Made by a program: the position numbers and the translations under genes
Source: Terriglobia bacterium
GTDB lineage: Bacteria; Acidobacteriota; Terriglobia; Terriglobales; Acidobacteriaceae
NCBI GenBank assembly: GCA_020073565.1
Contig: JAIQEY010000006.1
Location: forward strand, 62,001-126,000
Length of the DNA stretch: 64,000 nucleotides
Direction of reading: 5' to 3'
Shown here: positions 16,526 through 25,771 of the stretch, one piece after another
How positions within the stretch are numbered: position 1 is the stretch's first letter
Layout: each line of letters starts with the position of its first letter
The notes under the pieces: generated by a model
What the model saw: the letters and a program-made list of their open reading frames with translations, nothing else
Told to the model about the DNA's origin: nothing
Database searches by the model: none

Positions 16526-17524
16526 TTGAGCAACCTTCAGCGCGTTAAGATCAGCGCTCTTGGAACCTACGTTCCGCCCCGCCTTCTCACCAACGCCGAC
16601 CTGGAAAAAATGGTCGAGACCAACGATCAGTGGATCATGGAGCGGGTCGGGATCCGTGAACGGCACCTGGTCGATCCGGGTGTTGCCACCAGCGATCTTG
16701 CGACCGAAGCGGCGAAGAAAGCGCTCGCCGAACGCGGCATTGCTCCTTCCGATCTGGATGCAATCCTGGTCGCGACCGTGACTCCCGACATGTTCTTTCC
16801 AGCAACCGCTTGCCTGGTCCAACACAAGCTAGGCGCGAAAAACGTCTGGGGATGCGACATCTCGGCAGCCTGCTCGGCCTTTCTCTACGCGGTCCAGGTT
16901 GGTGCGCAGTTTGTCGCCACTGGATCGCATAAGAAGGTGATGGTGATCGGTGCGGACGTGATGTCGTCGATCATCGATTACACCGACCGCGCGACCTGCG
17001 TCATCTTTGGTGATGGTGCAGGCGCGGTCCTGCTCGAACCTACGGACGACGACTCCGTCGGGCTCATCGATTTCCTGCACGAAGTGGATGGATCGGGCGG
17101 TTGCGCTCTTTACATGCCGGGCGGCGGAAGCCTGAATCCATCGACCCACGAGACGGTCGATCGGAAGATGCACTTTGTGCATCAGGATGGGGGAGCAGTC
17201 TTCAAGTTCGCGGTGCGCAAGATGTCGCAGCTCTGTGAGGAGATCCTCAAACGCAACAACATCCAGGGCAGCGAGATTGACGCCTTTATTCCCCACCAGG
17301 CGAACAAGCGCATCATTACGGCAACCGCCGATCGCCTCAACCTGCGTTCGGAAAGCGTGATCATCAACATCGAGCAGTATGGAAATACGACCGCGGGTAC
17401 GATTCCGCTGGCCATGGAAACCGCGCGCCAGGAAGGCAAGCTGAAGAAGGGTAGTCTGGTGCTATTGGCGTCCGTGGGTGCGGGATTTACAGTGGGCGCG
17501 ACGCTGCTGCGCTGGGCGTATTGA
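16526..17524 (+). CDS. fabH: Beta-ketoacyl-ACP synthase III
   Basis: 332 residues of the FabH family, which condenses acetyl-CoA with malonyl-ACP to begin fatty acid synthesis. The catalytic triad is visible: Cys116 in SAACSAF, His257 in PHQANKR and Asn287 in YGNTTAG. The N-terminal [13 protein letters not shown] and [14 protein letters not shown] match the family. Start codon is TTG with AGGAGA 6 nt upstream. Stand-alone here; the other fab genes are not in the window. Confidence 0.95.
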   Translation: MSNLQRVKISALGTYVPPRLLTNADLEKMVETNDQWIMERVGIRERHLVDPGVATSDLATEAAKKALAERGIAPSDLDAILVATVTPDMFFPATACLVQHKLGAKNVWGCDISAACSAFLYAVQVGAQFVATGSHKKVMVIGADVMSSIIDYTDRATCVIFGDGAGAVLLEPTDDDSVGLIDFLHEVDGSGGCALYMPGGGSLNPSTHETVDRKMHFVHQDGGAVFKFAVRKMSQLCEEILKRNNIQGSEIDAFIPHQANKRIITATADRLNLRSESVIINIEQYGNTTAGTIPLAMETARQEGKLKKGSLVLLASVGAGFTVGATLLRWAY

Positions 17525-17641
17525 GGCAAGTCTCAGGTTCCTCCAGGACTGCCAAGTCCTCTGGCTCGCGCAATCTGCTCATGGTTCGGCGAGCGGGCTT
17601 CTTTCTTTGATAATCACCCCGTTTCCGGGAGGCGCTAAAAA

Positions 17642-19579
17642 ATGGCGGACGAAAAGCGGGATCGGGAATTGGGCATGGGACGCCCGATTTCGCGACGCGA
17701 TTTCCTCAACGGAGCCGCGGTAGGTCTTGGCGGAGTGCTGGCGAGTCAGAGTGCGCTGGCAGCGCTGGCCCCGGCCGAGTTTGCGCTGGAAAAAGATGCC
17801 GAACAGTTCGCTCCGGAAAAGGCGAGGGACTACTATCCTCCGGCGCTGACCGGCATGCGCGGGAACCATGATGGCACCTTTACTTACGCACACCGCCTAC
17901 GCGATGGTGAGGCTTGGGATGCAGACGGCGGGCCACAGGCAACGGGGGAAAAATACGATCTGGTAGTGGTGGGCGCTGGAATCAGTGGGCTGGCGGCGGC
18001 GCACTTCTTCCGCAAGAGCGGGGGTGAAGAAGCGCGTGTGCTGGTGATCGACAATCACGACGACTTTGGAGGCCACGCTAAGCGCAACGAGTTTCGTTCG
18101 GGCGGGCGCATGTTGCTCAGCTACGGCGGAACGCAGTCGATCGAAAGCCCGGGAAAGTACAGCGCCGAAGCGAAGGGGCTGCTGGTCGAACTGGGAATCG
18201 ACACCCAAAAGTTCTTCAAAGCCTACGACCAGAAGCTCTATGCGTCGCGGAAACTGAGCACGGGATATTTTTTCGATAAGGAAACGTTTGGGGAAGACCG
18301 GCTGGTCGCAGGGCTGGGCGCGACACCATGGGCGGAATGGCTGGCGAAGACGCCGCTCAGCGACCAAGTGCGGCGAGACATCGCCCGCGTGTACACGGAA
18401 AAGGTGGACTACCTGCCCGGACTCTCGCGGGAGGAGAAGATCGCGAAGCTGGCGAAGACCAGCTATGCCGATTTTCTGACCAGGATCTGCAAGGTGCATC
18501 CGGAGGCATTGAAGTTTTTTCAAAGTTACACCCACGACCTGTGGGCGGTCGGGATCGATGCGGTGCCGGCGATTGCGTGCTACATGGAGGGCGACGATTA
18601 CGGCGGCATCATCTACGCCGGGTTCCAGGGAATGGACCTGGGGGAGGACGAGAGAGAAGAGCCGTACATCTTTCACTTCCCAGATGGAAATGCTTCGATC
18701 GCGCGACTGCTGGTCCGCGCTCTGATTCCCGATGCCGTTCCCGGGCGCACGATGGAAGACGTGGTAATGGCGCACGCCGACTACAGCCGATTGGATCGGG
18801 ATGGATCAACCGTGCGAATTCGTCTGAACAGCACGGTCGTGAATGTGAAGCACGCGGGTGTTGGAGCGTCGAAGGAAGTTGAGGTGGCGTATGTTCGGGG
18901 CAAGAAACTGCAGTCGGTGCGAGGGAAGCAGTGCGTGCTCGCCTGCTACAACGGCATGATTCCTTATCTGTGTCCGGAGTTGCCGGAAAAACAGAAGGAA
19001 GCCCTGGCATACCTTGTGAAGGCGCCACTGGTGTACACGCACGTCGCGATCCGGAACTGGGTATCGTTTGACAAACTGGGGTTGCGGCACATTGAGGCGC
19101 CGGGCAGTTATCACGTATACACCGCGCTCGATTTCCCGGTGAGCCTGGGAGACTACGCGTTTCCCGCCAAGCCGGAAGAACCGATGGTCCTGTTCATGAT
19201 CCGCACGCCCTGCAGGCCGGGGCTGGCGATGCGCGATCAACATCGAGCGGGCCGGGCGGAGTTGTTGCGCACGCCGTTCTCGACCTTCGAGCGGAACGTG
19301 CGCGACCAACTGGGTCGGATGCTAGGCGGAGCAGGCTTCGATCCGGCGCGCGACATTGACGGACTCACGGTGAACCGGTGGGCGCATGGATATGCCTATA
19401 ACTACAATCCGCTGTTTGATCCTGACTGGGCGGAGGAGGAGAAGCCGTGGGTGGTCGGACGCAAGCCGTTCGGGCAAATTGCAATTGCGAACTCCGATGC
19501 GGGGGCTTCAGCGTATACCGATGCGGCGATTGATCAGGCCTATCGGGCCGTGAGGGAACTGGGGACGCGGAAGGGTTAA
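17642..19579 (+). CDS. Tat-exported FAD-dependent oxidoreductase (spermidine dehydrogenase-like)
   Basis: 645 residues. A twin-arginine signal ([16 protein letters not shown]) opens the protein. The Rossmann motif [16 protein letters not shown] begins near residue 108 and is followed by [19 protein letters not shown]. The overall layout, with GRPISRRDF and the C-terminal YNPLFDP segment, resembles periplasmic spermidine dehydrogenase (SpdH). The substrate is therefore probably a polyamine, but this is by resemblance only. GGGAGG precedes the ATG. It converges on purQ with a 3-nt gap and no visible terminator. Confidence 0.8.
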   Translation: MADEKRDRELGMGRPISRRDFLNGAAVGLGGVLASQSALAALAPAEFALEKDAEQFAPEKARDYYPPALTGMRGNHDGTFTYAHRLRDGEAWDADGGPQATGEKYDLVVVGAGISGLAAAHFFRKSGGEEARVLVIDNHDDFGGHAKRNEFRSGGRMLLSYGGTQSIESPGKYSAEAKGLLVELGIDTQKFFKAYDQKLYASRKLSTGYFFDKETFGEDRLVAGLGATPWAEWLAKTPLSDQVRRDIARVYTEKVDYLPGLSREEKIAKLAKTSYADFLTRICKVHPEALKFFQSYTHDLWAVGIDAVPAIACYMEGDDYGGIIYAGFQGMDLGEDEREEPYIFHFPDGNASIARLLVRALIPDAVPGRTMEDVVMAHADYSRLDRDGSTVRIRLNSTVVNVKHAGVGASKEVEVAYVRGKKLQSVRGKQCVLACYNGMIPYLCPELPEKQKEALAYLVKAPLVYTHVAIRNWVSFDKLGLRHIEAPGSYHVYTALDFPVSLGDYAFPAKPEEPMVLFMIRTPCRPGLAMRDQHRAGRAELLRTPFSTFERNVRDQLGRMLGGAGFDPARDIDGLTVNRWAHGYAYNYNPLFDPDWAEEEKPWVVGRKPFGQIAIANSDAGASAYTDAAIDQAYRAVRELGTRKG

Positions 19580-19582
19580 GAT

Positions 19583-20278
19583 CTACCTGGTTGCTATCGC
19601 TCCGACCAGTGATTCGAAAATTTTCACGCCGTCAACACCGCCGAGTTCTGGTTCGGCAGCTCGTTCGGGATGGGGCATCATGCCGAGGACGTTGCGTCCT
19701 GGGCTGCAGATCCCAGCTATGTTTTCGAGCGAACCGTTGGGATTCGATTCGGCTGTGATCTCGCCCTGCGGGCTGGCGTAACGGAAGACGATGCGGTTGT
19801 CGCGCTTGAGTTCGGCGAGCGTCGCTTCGTCGCAGAAATAATTGCCTTCCATGTGACCGATCGGGATGGTCAGCACTTCACCTTTCTTGCAGGTATTGGT
19901 GAATGGCGTCTCGTTGTTGTCTACGCGCACTTGAACGGGCTTGCAGACATACTTCAGGCCTACGTTGCGCATCAGCGCACCGGGCAGCAGTCCCGACTCA
20001 CATAAAATTTGGAAGCCGTTGCAGATGCCTAACACCAGGCCGCCGCCGTCGGCGAACTTGCGGACCGATTCCATTACTGGCGAGAACTTGGCGATGGCTC
20101 CGGTGCGGAGGTAGTCGCCGTAGGCGAAGCCTCCGGGGACGATGATGGCGTCGCAGTTCTCGAGGTCGTGCGAGTCGTGCCAGAGAAAGGTTACGGGCTG
20201 ATGGGCGACGTGCTGGATGGTCCAGTAAGCATCGTGATCGCAGTTGGAACCGGGGAAAATAATGACGCCAAATTTCAT
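19583..20278 (-). CDS. purQ: Phosphoribosylformylglycinamidine synthase subunit PurQ
   Basis: 231 residues of a class I glutamine amidotransferase. Cys86 in LGICNGFQ is the nucleophile, and His203/Glu205 in MPHPER complete the triad. It supplies ammonia to PurL in step four of purine synthesis. PurS and PurL are not in view, so the complex is encoded elsewhere. The 3' end nearly touches the convergent oxidoreductase gene. Confidence 0.95.
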   Translation of the reverse strand: MKFGVIIFPGSNCDHDAYWTIQHVAHQPVTFLWHDSHDLENCDAIIVPGGFAYGDYLRTGAIAKFSPVMESVRKFADGGGLVLGICNGFQILCESGLLPGALMRNVGLKYVCKPVQVRVDNNETPFTNTCKKGEVLTIPIGHMEGNYFCDEATLAELKRDNRIVFRYASPQGEITAESNPNGSLENIAGICSPGRNVLGMMPHPERAAEPELGGVDGVKIFESLVGAIATR

Positions 20279-20583
20279 GGAATATCCTCGAGTTAACTAT
20301 CTGGTACCAGGGGGGGTACCCCCCTCCCCCCGATCTTTGGAATCAGTAAGTTGCGCAGGGGTTTCGATCTAAAGTATAGAGCCGTAAAAACTTATACGCA
20401 AAGTATAGATTCAAAATGACTTAGCTGTGCAATTTTCAAAGATCTGCGGGGCGGATGGTCTATGGTGACAACGTCTTATTGTGAGGTCAAGGAAAAAGTG
20501 CTGAGCTGTCTTCTTATTAGGAGACATCTGATGGCACAGGCGCCAACAGGCCCTTGAGCGTACATAACTAAGAACGTACGTAA
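20279..20583. repeat. Intergenic region with palindrome and direct repeats
   Basis: No gene is seen. It holds a perfect 14-bp palindrome GGGGGGTACCCCCC at 20311-20324 next to a second C run, and two direct copies of AAAGTATAGA (20371-20380 and 20400-20409) about one helical turn times three apart. It probably carries the purQ promoter and the end of the TIR-STAND gene. Confidence 0.5.
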
Positions 20584-23358
20584 CTAAGCGGCATCGGTTT
20601 TGTCCAGCGCGGCCTGGACCGCATCTCGCTCGCGCGGCATCTTGAGTTCGGCAAAAATGGCCAGCGCTTGCTCGAACTTCTGCCTCGCGGCTTGCTTGTC
20701 GCCCTGCCGCTCCGCCAGCGATCCCCACTGCCAATAACAGTAGCCTAGCTGGCCCTTGTTGCCCAACTCCAGGCAGATCGCTTCTTGCTTCTTGTGCAGC
20801 GCCAGGGCTTGCTCCAGCCGCCCCCAATCCTGCAGGATCACCGCCTGGTTGCCGTAGCAGGTCTGCAAACCATCCCTGTTGCCCAAATCCAGGCAGATCG
20901 CTTCTTGCTGCTTGAGCAGCGCCAGCGCCTCCTCCAGCCGCCCCCAATCCTTCAGGATGCCCGCCTGGTTTACGTAGCAGGTCTGCAAACCGTCCTTGTT
21001 GCCCAACTCCAGGCAGATCGCTTCTTGCTGCTTGAGCAGCGTCAGCGCCTCCTCCAGCCGCCCCCAATCCTGCAGGATCAACGCTTGGTTGCAGTAGCTG
21101 TTCCCCAAACCGTCCTTGTTGCCCAACTCCAGACAGATCGCTTCTTCCTTCTTGTGGAGCTCTAGCGCCTCCTCTAGCCGCCCCCACGAATAGAGGATAT
21201 TCGCCTGGTTGCCGTCGCTGGCCTGCAAACCGTCCTTGTTGCCCAGCTCCAGGCAGATCGTTTCTTCCTTCTTGTGGAGCGCCAGCGCCTCCTCCAGCCG
21301 CCCCCACGCCTTCAGGATCAACGCCTGGTTGCCGTAGCTGATTCCCAAACTGTTTTTGTTGCCCAACTCCAGGCAGATCGCTTCTTTCTGCTTGAGCAGC
21401 GCCAGCGCCTCCTCCAGCCGGCCCCACGAAAAGAGGATAGTCGCCTGGCTGCCGTAGCTGGCCTGCAAACCGTCCTTGTCGCCCAACTCCAGGCAGATCG
21501 CTTCTTGCTGCTTGAGCAGCGTCAGCGCCTCCTCCAGCCGCCCCCAATCCTGCAGGATCAACGCCTGGTTGCCGTAGCTGATTCCCAAATTGTCTTTGTC
21601 GTCCAACTCCAGGCAGATCACCTCCACTTTCTTGAACAGCGCCAGCGCCTCCTCCAGCTGTCCCCACGCCTGCAGGATCAAAGCCTGGTTGCCGTAACTG
21701 CGATGCAACACGTCGAGCGCTTCGCGGTCGCTACACCCGGCGTGAAAGGCTTCGTCCTGCTTTGAAATGCGGAAGGCGTCTTCCAACTCACCGATCCGCC
21801 TCGCCACCACGAATCCGTAGTCACTAAGCGAGCTCTGACGGGCGCCTTCTTTTTGCTCCCAAAGGAACTTAGCGGCGGGGATGATCTCGGCCAGGCACTC
21901 GCGACAATCACGCCAACGGGTCTCCCAGTCTTTGAACAACCTCTCCAATGCGGCAGCGTGAGACTGCTGCAAGTTGTCGATCTCCCCTGAGCCGCAATCC
22001 GTCCGCACTTGCTCCCGCAGAAGCGCGTGTAACTGAAAGCGCCGTCGCTCGCGGTCCAGCACACGCAACAGCGCAGAATTCACCAGGCGGTCGGCCGCGT
22101 CATCCGCCTCGTCTTCCTCCAGCTTGGCAATCTGCGCCACCAGCGGCAGCCAGAAGCTTTCCTGGACACAAACCACGGCTGCAGCCAGGAGCCTCTGTTC
22201 GCGCTGGGGCTGCGAGGCAATCGCTTTCTGGAAGAGCTGCGGTACGTCTCGCACACCGTCGTTCAGATTGTCGAGCCGAAGCTTGAGTACGCTGCGATCC
22301 AACCGGCTCGCAGATTTCTCGCGCAGAAGGCTCGCACTAACCGCCACTGCGATGGGCAGCATCTCGACTTTGTGAGCGAATCCGAGCAGCACCGCGCGGT
22401 ATCGGGTTACTTCGTTTGCGCCGAATACTGAATCGAGGTAGGCATGGAATAATTGCTCGGCTTCTTCCTCGCGGAAACTTTCCACCTCCAGACTTTGTTG
22501 CGCGGAGATCCAGGGCAGGGATGGTTGGCGCGAAGTGTACAGCACGGAGCACGGCGGACCCGGCTCCAGCTGCCGGACATCACGACCCCAAACGTCATCG
22601 AGTATCAGCAGGGACTGGCGCTCACGCAGCCATCGCATGGACTGCTTGCGCTTCTCTTCCGGAGGCAGGGTCTTCACGTCGATCTTAATGGGCAGCCGGT
22701 CGGCCAGTTCAGCAGTGATTTCGTCGACTCCACGCTGGCCGCACGACTGGTAGATCACTGCGTCGAAGTCCTTCTGCGCGTCCCAGGCAAAACGCAGGGC
22801 TAACACGGACTTCCCTGTGCCCGGCTCGCCGTGAAGAAGAAACGTCCCCGACTCGGCCGTTAGCGTCTCTTGCAGGCGCGCTAGGTACGCTTCGCGACCC
22901 ACGAAGTCCTTCGGACGATAGTCGGGAAGATAGACAGGGGCTTTCAGTCCCGAGAACCGTTGAACCCGCTGTCTTCCTTTCAGCCAGTCGAGGACCTCGC
23001 GTATTGCTGCGGCTTGGTCCCAACGTGCCTCGATGCGATTGCTGGTGCGCAGCAACGGTGGCAGCGGATGGTCTCGCAGGAGGATGATGCCCAGACGAAT
23101 CTTGTGCTCCTCCACCTGTTGCGCCAGCAGCGAGGTCCATTCCTGTTCCGTCCAGGCGGACTTGGCCGCGTCGGGCGACCACACCAGAAGCGCCAGGTCT
23201 GATTGCCCTAACCCTTCGTTGATCTTGGCAACGAAGTTCTCGCCGCGGCCGATATCGACCTCGCAGAGCCAGGGCTCGAAGTCGGCGGCCTCCAGCGCAG
23301 CGGCCAGCCTCTGGACGAATTCCTTGTCCTTCGTGCTGTGGGAGAGGAAGACTTTCAT
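20584..23358 (-). CDS. TIR / NB-ARC (STAND) / TPR protein
   Basis: 924 residues. Residues 1-130 form a TIR domain (start MKVFLSHSTKDKEFVQRLAA); Glu73 in SAWTEQEW aligns with the catalytic Glu of NAD-cleaving TIRs. Residues about 150-420 are an NB-ARC ATPase: FVGRE, P-loop GEPGTGKS (177-184), Walker B LILDDVW (251-257). A winged-helix/linker follows. The C-terminus holds eight near-identical 40-residue TPRs plus one degenerate copy. This is the architecture of bacterial NLR-like immune proteins: sensor repeats, STAND switch, NADase effector. The frame opens to 23604, but TIR homology begins at the ATG at 23358. No partner gene is adjacent. Confidence 0.88.
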   Translation of the reverse strand: MKVFLSHSTKDKEFVQRLAAALEAADFEPWLCEVDIGRGENFVAKINEGLGQSDLALLVWSPDAAKSAWTEQEWTSLLAQQVEEHKIRLGIILLRDHPLPPLLRTSNRIEARWDQAAAIREVLDWLKGRQRVQRFSGLKAPVYLPDYRPKDFVGREAYLARLQETLTAESGTFLLHGEPGTGKSVLALRFAWDAQKDFDAVIYQSCGQRGVDEITAELADRLPIKIDVKTLPPEEKRKQSMRWLRERQSLLILDDVWGRDVRQLEPGPPCSVLYTSRQPSLPWISAQQSLEVESFREEEAEQLFHAYLDSVFGANEVTRYRAVLLGFAHKVEMLPIAVAVSASLLREKSASRLDRSVLKLRLDNLNDGVRDVPQLFQKAIASQPQREQRLLAAAVVCVQESFWLPLVAQIAKLEEDEADDAADRLVNSALLRVLDRERRRFQLHALLREQVRTDCGSGEIDNLQQSHAAALERLFKDWETRWRDCRECLAEIIPAAKFLWEQKEGARQSSLSDYGFVVARRIGELEDAFRISKQDEAFHAGCSDREALDVLHRSYGNQALILQAWGQLEEALALFKKVEVICLELDDKDNLGISYGNQALILQDWGRLEEALTLLKQQEAICLELGDKDGLQASYGSQATILFSWGRLEEALALLKQKEAICLELGNKNSLGISYGNQALILKAWGRLEEALALHKKEETICLELGNKDGLQASDGNQANILYSWGRLEEALELHKKEEAICLELGNKDGLGNSYCNQALILQDWGRLEEALTLLKQQEAICLELGNKDGLQTCYVNQAGILKDWGRLEEALALLKQQEAICLDLGNRDGLQTCYGNQAVILQDWGRLEQALALHKKQEAICLELGNKGQLGYCYWQWGSLAERQGDKQAARQKFEQALAIFAELKMPRERDAVQAALDKTDAA
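20755..21714 (-). repeat. Eight 120-bp tandem repeats encoding TPRs
   Basis: Eight consecutive 120-bp units keep exact register, each encoding about SYGNQA-x-IL-x-WGRLEEAL followed by LLKQ-x-EAICLELGNKDGLQ. Many positions are identical at the DNA level, including third codon bases. This suggests recent duplication or gene conversion. The units lie inside the C-terminus of the TIR-STAND gene and generate long spurious open frames on both strands. Confidence 0.92.
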
Positions 23359-23393
23359 CCACTTGCGACCTTTGCTGAGAAATGACTGGGTGG

Positions 23394-23423
23394 ATTGTAG
23401 TCCGAACCTTCGAGGCGTTCCAA
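23394..23423 (-). promoter_or_regulatory. Candidate promoter of the TIR-STAND gene
   Basis: On the minus strand TTGGAA (23418-23423) and TACAAT (23394-23399) are 18 nt apart, 36 nt before the ATG at 23358. Confidence 0.4.
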
Positions 23424-23531
23424 TCTCTGTAAGTGGCACAAGCGACACAATGCGTGGACGGCGCTTTATTCTGTTTGGGAGGGGTGGTTCAGTGGATCTA
23501 GGTGTTACGGACGACTGTTGGTTGCGCGGCT

Positions 23532-23560
23532 CCCAGGTCTCGAAAAGGGCGAGACCTGGG
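23532..23560. repeat. REP-like hairpin
   Basis: CCCAGGTCTCG and CGAGACCTGGG pair perfectly around AAAAGGG and are followed by GCACC. The layout equals that of the hairpins beside the RAYT gene, but the stem bases differ on both sides in a compensating way. It lies in the 355-nt gene-free stretch between the TIR gene and the RAYT gene. Confidence 0.65.
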
Positions 23561-23613
23561 GCACCATGCTCCGAGCGGGTCAGCGGCGTGAGTGGGGCCG
23601 TCACTCGCGCCTT

Positions 23614-23719
23614 GGCGGGTGGGCCACATTAACGGGGCGTATAGCCGCGCTTTCTCAGCTTGGATCTGAGACAACTGGGGGTGCGCCACTTCTCGCGCCG
23701 TTCGAGAAGTGGCCTACCC
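23614..23719 (+). repeat. Left RAYT-flanking repeat with REP hairpin
   Basis: About 106 bp beginning GGCGGGTGGGCCACATTAAC and ending in the hairpin CCACTTCTCG...CGAGAAGTGG. The reverse complement of 24401-24509 carries the same ordered blocks: GGCGGGTGGGCCACAT, GTATAG, GCGC, CAACTGGGGG and the hairpin. Its end overlaps the RAYT stop codon. Confidence 0.75.
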
Positions 23720-24301
23720 GACAGCTGGCAGGGCCGGGTTCCGCTCTTCCGAGGCGGGTGGTCTGACCTTCATCGTCAGGATCTGCCACTCGTTGACTCT
23801 TACCGGCCCGCGTTCCCCAAGGCAGTAGGCGCGGAAACTGCTCCAGCGCCACAGCTCCGGAGACGTCACCAAACCGCGCCGGACCGGATTACGGTGCATG
23901 TAGCGCAACTTCTCGACGCGTTTGCGGCTCGTCCAGACGTTGAAATCGTAGAAGCGCTTCTGCCAGATGTGGTGCGGAACCGAGTCGAACAGACAGCCCT
24001 GCGACGGGTTGTGTCGCCGTCTCAGCTGCGCTAGGACGCGCCGGGCAAAGCCGAGTTTGAGAGCCTGCATCACGGTCGACGGATTCTTCTGTTGCGGTTC
24101 GCTGATCAGCAGATGAATATGCTCGGGCATGACCACGTAGCCGACAACGACAAACTCGTAACGCTTGCGTACTTGCTCCAGCAGGGTGAGGAAGAGGTCA
24201 CGACGGCGCGGGGTGCCGAGCAACGGCTGTCGGCGATAACAACTGCAAGTGATAAAGTGAAGGTCACCGGCACCGTAGTAGCGCTTTAGATTGCGCCGCA
24301 T
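23714..24301 (-). CDS. REP-associated tyrosine transposase (RAYT, Y1_Tnp)
   Basis: 195 residues of the IS200-like HUH superfamily: HFITCSCYRRQPLL, the metal-binding HIH in MPEHIHLL (61-63), and the C-terminal YMHRNPVRRGLV and WRWSSFRAY pattern of RAYTs. Tyr118 or Tyr134 is the likely nucleophile. RAYTs are single-copy transposases thought to mobilise REP hairpins, and such hairpins lie on both sides. The ATG at 24301 is chosen over an upstream one at 24349 from the usual family start (MRRN-x-R). Confidence 0.88.
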   Translation of the reverse strand: MRRNLKRYYGAGDLHFITCSCYRRQPLLGTPRRRDLFLTLLEQVRKRYEFVVVGYVVMPEHIHLLISEPQQKNPSTVMQALKLGFARRVLAQLRRRHNPSQGCLFDSVPHHIWQKRFYDFNVWTSRKRVEKLRYMHRNPVRRGLVTSPELWRWSSFRAYCLGERGPVRVNEWQILTMKVRPPASEERNPALPAVG

Positions 24302-24400
24302 GACTCCAGAATAGCGGCGCAGAGATGCGGGTGCGGTGACGGCGGGCACCGTCCCACGGTGATGAAAGAATCAGAACCACGCGGCCCGCGATCGTGGCGG

Positions 24401-24509
24401 CAGGCCACTTCTCGAAAAGCGCGAGAAGTGGCGCACCCCCCAGTTGGTTGGTGTCAAGGATCAAACACCATCCGCGCTATACTGTCGGCGTTGATGTGGC
24501 CCACCCGCC
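24401..24509 (-). repeat. Right RAYT-flanking repeat with REP hairpin
   Basis: Inverted partner of 23614-23719. The hairpin CCACTTCTCG/CGAGAAGTGG with loop AAAAGC lies at 24404-24431, followed by GCGCACCCCCCAGTTGG and ending GTGGCCCACCCGCC. The rest of the gap up to 24663 shows no gene. Confidence 0.75.
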
Positions 24510-24663
24510 ATAGTTCCAAATTAGCCGACCGGGCCGCCGTCTGGGGTGACGTGGTGGTGCCGGGAGGGTGGTTTCCGGGGTTAGGGTTTTTGCCATGCCT
24601 TCTGACCTGCCCCCTGCTTTCGTTCACGTAAGAATACGACAAACTTGTTCACACGGCGATCTT

Positions 24664-25644
24664 CTATTTGTGGGAACCCACCGACACTGCGGCTTGAGCG
24701 ACACCTACGTATTTATCGGCGCCGCCGTAATAGAAGAGGTAGTGGTCGCCCTGCGGGACGGCGCCTTCCACGAACACTACGTTTGGCACCTGGCCGACCT
24801 TCTCCCAATCTTTTTCTGGACCGAAGATAGGTTCCGAGCTGCGCGTGAGCAGGTGGCGGGGATCTTTGCGGTCGAAGATGGCGTAGCCGGTGCGATAGAC
24901 GAGTTTGTCGTCGGCGCCGTTGTAGATGAGGACTATGCCGTCATTGGTGAGAATCGGGGCTGGGCCGGGTTCGGCTACGCGCGAGTCGAACTTTCCGGGA
25001 CGGACGGGGAGCACGGGCGTGTCGAGCGCTTCGGTCCAGTGGGTGAGATCGGTGGAGTAGGCGAGGCCCATCTGATCGGTCTTGTCGGCGCTGGTGCCGA
25101 GAAAATACATCCAGTACTTGCCATCAATCTTTTCGGGCACGATGGCTCCCGACTTGGTCCAACCGACGTTCCATTTGCCTTTGTAGGCGGGGAGGATTAC
25201 ACCCAGGCGTGTCCAGTGAACCAGGTCCTTCGAGGAGGCGAGGCAGAGCTGGGCGTCTTTCTTGTTGAAGGCGGTATAGGTGAGGTAGTAGACGCCGTCG
25301 AACTCGACCAGGCGCGGGTCTTCGACACCGCCGCCTCGCTCGTATGGGGCCAGCGCTGATAGCGTGGGCGCGAGATCTGGCTGGAAATGAATGCCGTCGG
25401 TGCTCTCAGCGCGGCCGAGGCGCGAGATGCCGATGCCATCTTGTGCGCGGTAGAGCATGACGAATTTTCCATGATAGAAGACGACCGCGGGGTTAAAGGT
25501 TCCAGCGGATTCCCAGCCCTCGCCCTGCGGGGAAAGAATCGGAGTTTCCGATGCGCGCTGCCAGTGCGTAACAGGGGACGGCGCGGTTTGAGCGGAGAGT
25601 AACGCGGTGGCAAGAAGGGCAGCGAAGATGATCCGCGGTTTCAT
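24664..25644 (-). CDS. Exported GH130-like beta-propeller glycosidase or phosphorylase
   Basis: 326 residues. A signal peptide (MKPRIIFAALLATALLSAQ) shows export. The mature protein is a five-bladed propeller with GH130-type motifs: FNPAVVFYHGKFVMLYRAQD, GVEDPRLVEFDGVYYLTYTA, WNVGWTKSGAIVP and a final YYGGADKYVGVA. GH130 enzymes act on beta-mannosides by phosphorolysis or hydrolysis; export without cytosolic phosphate favours hydrolysis. The frame opens upstream to 25803 through a repeat, so the ATG before the signal peptide is chosen, although its SD is poor. Confidence 0.75.
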   Translation of the reverse strand: MKPRIIFAALLATALLSAQTAPSPVTHWQRASETPILSPQGEGWESAGTFNPAVVFYHGKFVMLYRAQDGIGISRLGRAESTDGIHFQPDLAPTLSALAPYERGGGVEDPRLVEFDGVYYLTYTAFNKKDAQLCLASSKDLVHWTRLGVILPAYKGKWNVGWTKSGAIVPEKIDGKYWMYFLGTSADKTDQMGLAYSTDLTHWTEALDTPVLPVRPGKFDSRVAEPGPAPILTNDGIVLIYNGADDKLVYRTGYAIFDRKDPRHLLTRSSEPIFGPEKDWEKVGQVPNVVFVEGAVPQGDHYLFYYGGADKYVGVAQAAVSVGSHK

Positions 25645-25722
25645 GGGGACATTGTAGTGGAGAGGCGAGTTCTTCGTCGGGGTGGGAGACGAATGAAGAT
25701 GCGCGTTCATTGGCAGCGTGTG

Positions 25723-25770
25723 CGGCGGGCGAGGACGCCCGCCGGACAGCCGGCGGGACGCCGGCGCTAC
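25723..25770. repeat. Palindromic intergenic repeat, GGCGGGCG family
   Basis: Two linked hairpins (gcgggcgaggacgcccgc, then gccggcgggacgccggcgct) ending in GCTACA directly beside the stop codon of the ADOP gene at 25772. Confidence 0.7.
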
Positions 25771-25771
25771 A

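Noticed and set aside
20755..21714. Possible CRISPR-like or satellite array.
   Set aside because: Repeats are contiguous 120-bp units without spacers and encode TPRs in frame.
20411..21765. Long open frames in other phases over the TPR repeat (a 418-residue Gly/Gln-rich frame on the minus strand and frames on the plus strand).
   Set aside because: They arise because the 120-bp repeat is a multiple of three and free of stops in several frames. The TIR-NB-ARC-TPR frame has clear domain homology; the others are low-complexity.
24359..24631. A 90-residue plus-strand frame beside the RAYT gene.
   Set aside because: It runs through the REP hairpin and inverted repeat and shows no protein-like pattern.
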